Shown piece after piece: positions 45,749-48,252 of a DNA stretch of 48,252 nt. The DNA is taken from the NCBI RefSeq assembly GCF_007859955.1, contig NZ_SJPR01000002.1, forward strand, positions 1 through 48,252, in the 5' to 3' direction. The position numbers and the translations under genes were made by a program. Source of the DNA: Botrimarina colliarenosi. Lineage in GTDB: Bacteria; Planctomycetota; Planctomycetia; Pirellulales; Lacipirellulaceae. The notes beneath the pieces were generated by a model. That model made no database searches. It had not been told where the DNA came from and worked only from the letters and a program-made list of their open reading frames with translations. How positions within the stretch are numbered: position 1 is the stretch's first letter; every line of letters starts with the position of its first letter.

Positions 45749-46690
45749 ATGCGTAAGGACACGCAACGACTAGCCGCCTGGGCTGACGGAAAGCCCCTCG
45801 GCGTCACCCTCCCGGCGATCCTCGCCGCTTCGTCGACCGAGGAAATCCGGCAGTTCCTCCACCAGCGCCGCACCCATTCGGGCATCTTTGCTAGCCGACC
45901 TGCTATCGACGAACCGTTGCGGCTGCGGTTCTACCGCTCCTCCAAGGCGTTGCAGCGCCGGTTGCTAATCGAGCTGGGCGTCCCCGAAGACGCGGCCCTC
46001 GGCGACATCTACGGCGCCCTCCAGAACCCCAACCGCGCCGAGCCGTGGGCGGTCAGTTGCGCCTTCGTGGCCATCGTCTCCGCCTTCTTCGAGCCCGATC
46101 CGGAACACCATGCTGAGCTGATCGAAGACTCGCTAGCGTACGCGGAGCAAGACGACGGCCCCCTCGATCTGGAGCAACCGGCGACGGCGTTCTACTTCTG
46201 GGTCTATCTGCCGTGCTGGCTCGTCTATGGCGTTACGCCGACGGAACTGCTGCGTCGAGTCAGTAAAGGGGGCAAGGCAGCGGAGCAGGCCGCACGACAA
46301 CTGGTGCGTCTCGATCCCACCGCCATGCGAACTCCACAAGTCCAGCGGTGGGCTCACAGCGACGGCGCGCGAGGCGGGTATCGCTTCAAGAGGCTCCGCA
46401 AGTGGGCAGCTCAAGCGCCCTTCGACAAAGAGAAGGCGCCAAGCCAAGCCTTGAAAATTGTCGCCGCGCGTCTCTCATACCTCTCGGAGCTGCTCGACCA
46501 ACGCCTAAAAATTCCCGACCTTCGCGCTCTCTTCGCGGGGTGCCAGCAACCGGCTGACTCGCAGGCGTATCTGACTAACTCCACCGACGACGATTTCGGC
46601 CGGGCCACCCGGCGAAGACGTCAGCAATTCGGCAAGCTGCCGAAACCGGACAGATCCGCGTACGCAACTGTCCGGGAGCTACTGGGATAG
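45749..46690 (+). CDS. Unknown protein of a Rep-associated module (313 aa)
   Basis: I do not recognise the family. The ATG has AAGGAA nine bases upstream. The protein is mostly helical by composition, with an Arg/Lys-rich middle (RVSKGGKAAEQAARQLVRLDP; RFKRLRKWAAQ) and a basic C-terminus (RATRRRRQQFGKLPK), so nucleic-acid binding is possible. A hydrophobic aromatic stretch (TAFYFWVYLPCWLVYG, about 149-164) may be a buried helix rather than a membrane span. It is followed 18 bases later by a Rep_trans-like gene on the same strand, so it probably belongs to the same mobile element. Confidence 0.75.
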   Translation: MRKDTQRLAAWADGKPLGVTLPAILAASSTEEIRQFLHQRRTHSGIFASRPAIDEPLRLRFYRSSKALQRRLLIELGVPEDAALGDIYGALQNPNRAEPWAVSCAFVAIVSAFFEPDPEHHAELIEDSLAYAEQDDGPLDLEQPATAFYFWVYLPCWLVYGVTPTELLRRVSKGGKAAEQAARQLVRLDPTAMRTPQVQRWAHSDGARGGYRFKRLRKWAAQAPFDKEKAPSQALKIVAARLSYLSELLDQRLKIPDLRALFAGCQQPADSQAYLTNSTDDDFGRATRRRRQQFGKLPKPDRSAYATVRELLG

Positions 46691-46708
46691 GGCTTCTAGG
46701 GTTGGGGC

Positions 46709-47995
46709 ATGAACCTTGACCCCCCCAACAACGACCCGGCGCCCGCCGAGGAGCGCCGCCGACCACAAGGCGCCGCACCGCAGGCGGGCGACGGCGCAAG
46801 TGATCTCAGTAACACACCCCCCTCTATCCCCAAAATCCCGTCTTGCGATCTTCAGACGGGCGGTGAGGACTGGCTGGATTTCTCGCTGTACGTAAACCAC
46901 TCCCGGTTCAAGCAGCTATCGGAGCGCTTCGACCAGGCCCAGCGGCTGGCAAAGCAGCATGTCGCGCTCGAGCCCATCGAGTTTGGCGGCCACGCCTGGA
47001 CCCTTAGCGCCGGCGCCGCGTCTGCTGGGACAGGCAAGAAGCGGGTCTTCTACCGCTGGCGGCTTCAGTCGAACAACGGCCTCGTTCTGTTGTTGATGAA
47101 TCGGGAGAAACGGCATCGGACGATGCCGAATGCTCTCGCATCAGCCCATTCAACTTTGCTGATGTCTGAAGGAGCCGGTTCAGTTTGGCGACAATTGCAA
47201 AGCGCCTTCCGAGACCTGGGCGCTAGGCTGGTCGAAAGCAAGCTCTCTCGGGTCGATCCCTGTATCGATTGTCCCTACGTGAAAGTCGACGCCTTCACGC
47301 AGCCGTATATGGACCAGCACTTCGTTACCCGTGCTCGAATCGATGCGGCGTACGATCACGAGGAGCAGTTCGTTGACCGGAGTGGCGGAACCTATCGGTT
47401 CGGGAGCCGGCTGACGGGTTATACGATGGGGTCCGGCGATGTGCGGCTGAGGGTCTACGACAAGGCCCACGAGGTACGGTTTAAGCCGGAGAAGCAAAGG
47501 CTGTTATACCAGAGGCGATGTGGAGATCTGTTTATCGACGCCACCCGGGTTGAGTTTCAGCTTCGTCGTGAGTGGCTGAAGAAGCAGGGCGTCCAAACCC
47601 TCGAAGATTGGTTCGCCAAACGCGGCGCAGTGCTGGAATACCTAACGCAAAAGTGGTTCCGGCTCACCGACGGCCCCTACGACCGCAAGCACCCCGATCG
47701 GACGCCCACGCTTCCCATCTGGCAGGTCGTGCAAGAGAAAGCACAGCAGTGGGCCGGGCAGAGCGCGGGAGAGGTCCTGGCTCCGATCGTCGGCGAACCA
47801 CCGCGACTCGACCAGCTGGTGCTGCAAGCCGTCGGCGTCATGGTGACGGCGATGGCCCGAGAGAACATCAAGGTCAACAGCAACGCCTTCTTCCTGGATG
47901 AACTGATTGAACGGATCGACGAGGCTATCGAGACGCGAGATATGGCGGAGGAGGTCTACCGTCGCGCGATCGAGCTGGGGGTGTACAAGCCATGA
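46709..47995 (+). CDS. Replication initiation protein-like (Rep_trans type)
   Basis: A 428-residue protein. Beyond a disordered N-terminus (about 1-50), the order of motifs fits rolling-circle Rep_trans initiators: SRVDPCIDCP (about 180-189, the sRiDiaiD strand), TYRFGSR..GYTMGSGDVRLRVYDKAHEV (YDK at 250-252) and TRVEFQLRREWLK (about 279). Rep_trans proteins nick an origin through a Tyr and start plasmid, phage or integrative-element replication. Chromosomal copies in planctomycetes often belong to integrated elements. The stop overlaps the start of the 49-residue gene (ATGA). The family call rests on motif pattern only, and the catalytic Tyr is not identified. Confidence 0.65.
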   Translation: MNLDPPNNDPAPAEERRRPQGAAPQAGDGASDLSNTPPSIPKIPSCDLQTGGEDWLDFSLYVNHSRFKQLSERFDQAQRLAKQHVALEPIEFGGHAWTLSAGAASAGTGKKRVFYRWRLQSNNGLVLLLMNREKRHRTMPNALASAHSTLLMSEGAGSVWRQLQSAFRDLGARLVESKLSRVDPCIDCPYVKVDAFTQPYMDQHFVTRARIDAAYDHEEQFVDRSGGTYRFGSRLTGYTMGSGDVRLRVYDKAHEVRFKPEKQRLLYQRRCGDLFIDATRVEFQLRREWLKKQGVQTLEDWFAKRGAVLEYLTQKWFRLTDGPYDRKHPDRTPTLPIWQVVQEKAQQWAGQSAGEVLAPIVGEPPRLDQLVLQAVGVMVTAMARENIKVNSNAFFLDELIERIDEAIETRDMAEEVYRRAIELGVYKP

Positions 47996-48141
47996 ACGGC
48001 CCACCCGGCACTTCAGTGGAGAAAACCCCTCCGTGGATTTCTCCGGAGCTGGTCCAGGAGACGCTCGATGTCTGGCGGCCGTATTACGGATTCTCTTTGA
48101 CGGAGCGGGACGCCATCGAGATACTCCTAGCAGTCCGTTGA
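47992..48141 (+). CDS. Small protein of the Rep module (49 aa)
   Basis: The 49 residues begin MNGPPGTSVEKTPPWISPEL and continue with a helical part including VWRPYYGFSLTERDAIEILL. The start overlaps the Rep stop by four bases, which indicates coupled translation. Short proteins with this W-ISPEL..VWRPYYG..LTE.DA pattern occur in planctomycete element regions and may be excisionase-like or copy-control partners; this comes from memory of similar sequences and is unproven. The C-terminus stops abruptly after LLAVR where an opposing reading frame begins, so the gene may be truncated. Confidence 0.65.
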   Translation: MNGPPGTSVEKTPPWISPELVQETLDVWRPYYGFSLTERDAIEILLAVR

Positions 48142-48252
48142 TTTCTGTTGGCTGATCGTTCGGATGAGCCAGTCGAGGGCGGCGGTGAGTAGTTGGGCGA
48201 GTTGATCGAGGAGGCCCGCCAGGGCCTTGGGCTTGCCGGCCCCCAGGAGGCT
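48127..48252 (-). CDS. Partial opposing gene at window edge (C-terminal 41 residues)
   Basis: On the minus strand an open frame enters from the right edge and ends with TAG at 48129-48127. It reads LLGAGKPKALAGLLDQLAQ and then a helical LLTAALDWLIRTISQQ segment, a plausible amphipathic end of a real protein. It overlaps the 49-aa gene by 15 bases in antisense. I do not recognise the family; a transposase or another element gene is possible. Confidence 0.45.
   Translation of the reverse strand, partial: SLLGAGKPKALAGLLDQLAQLLTAALDWLIRTISQQKSTDC

Noticed and set aside
1..48252. CRISPR arrays, tRNA or rRNA genes, and a prophage.
   Set aside because: No regularly spaced short repeats, no recognisable tRNA cloverleaf or rRNA segment, and no phage structural genes were seen.

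Overview
The window looks like chromosome from a high-GC planctomycete (class Planctomycetia, probably order Pirellulales). The evidence is three DUF1559 prepilin-like proteins, many proteins ending in a PEP-CTERM sorting signal next to a type I dockerin-like EF-hand pair, two large surface proteins with the planctomycete N-terminal LEPR-like motif, an iron-sulphur Rrf2 regulator beside a cbb3 oxidase operon with fused ccoNO, and frequent GTG/TTG starts. No rRNA, tRNA or CRISPR array was seen, and no exosortase gene lies in the window, so it must be elsewhere if the PEP-CTERM signals work.

Left part (0.3-8.4 kb). A minus-strand set (DUF1559 protein, small lipoprotein, PEP-CTERM protein with a barrel-like domain) has a good sigma70-type promoter. 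Divergent to it are a GntR/FCD regulator, a sodium:solute symporter and a GH20-type exo-glycosidase. These last three look like a sugar sensing, uptake and trimming module, with a near-consensus promoter and a 24-bp imperfect palindrome in front of the transporter.

8.6-15.4 kb. A 1452-aa secreted CotH-kinase/lamin-tail/dockerin protein is followed by a DUF1559 protein, a VTC-type polyphosphate polymerase domain protein and a DUF4956 membrane protein. CotH, VTC and DUF4956 recur together in bacteria; here the module carries a large surface-type CotH and an interposed pseudopilin-like gene.

16.1-26.6 kb. An exported-protein block: an in-frame fusion of two PEP-CTERM proteins, a beta-rich PEP-CTERM protein with an internal duplication, a DUF1559 protein, a PQQ-type sugar dehydrogenase-like propeller, a PL1-type pectate lyase and, convergent and overlapping, a LamG protein. 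This suggests polysaccharide binding and breakdown at the cell surface.

27.0-36.5 kb. A tight cbb3 oxidase operon: rrf2, ccoNO (fused), ccoQ with a Cys/His-rich tail, ccoP with a single haem site, ccoG, ccoH, a TauE/SafE-like membrane protein, the copper ATPase ccoI, and a 55-aa ccoS. Most junctions from ccoG onward overlap or abut.

36.5-48.25 kb. An accessory-looking region of lower GC: a gene-poor stretch with a decayed antisense reading frame, a 2643-aa surface protein built from a 632-633-residue super-repeat, then a mobile-element-like set (313-aa unknown protein, Rep_trans-like replication initiator, 49-aa protein) that meets the end of an opposing, truncated gene at the window edge.
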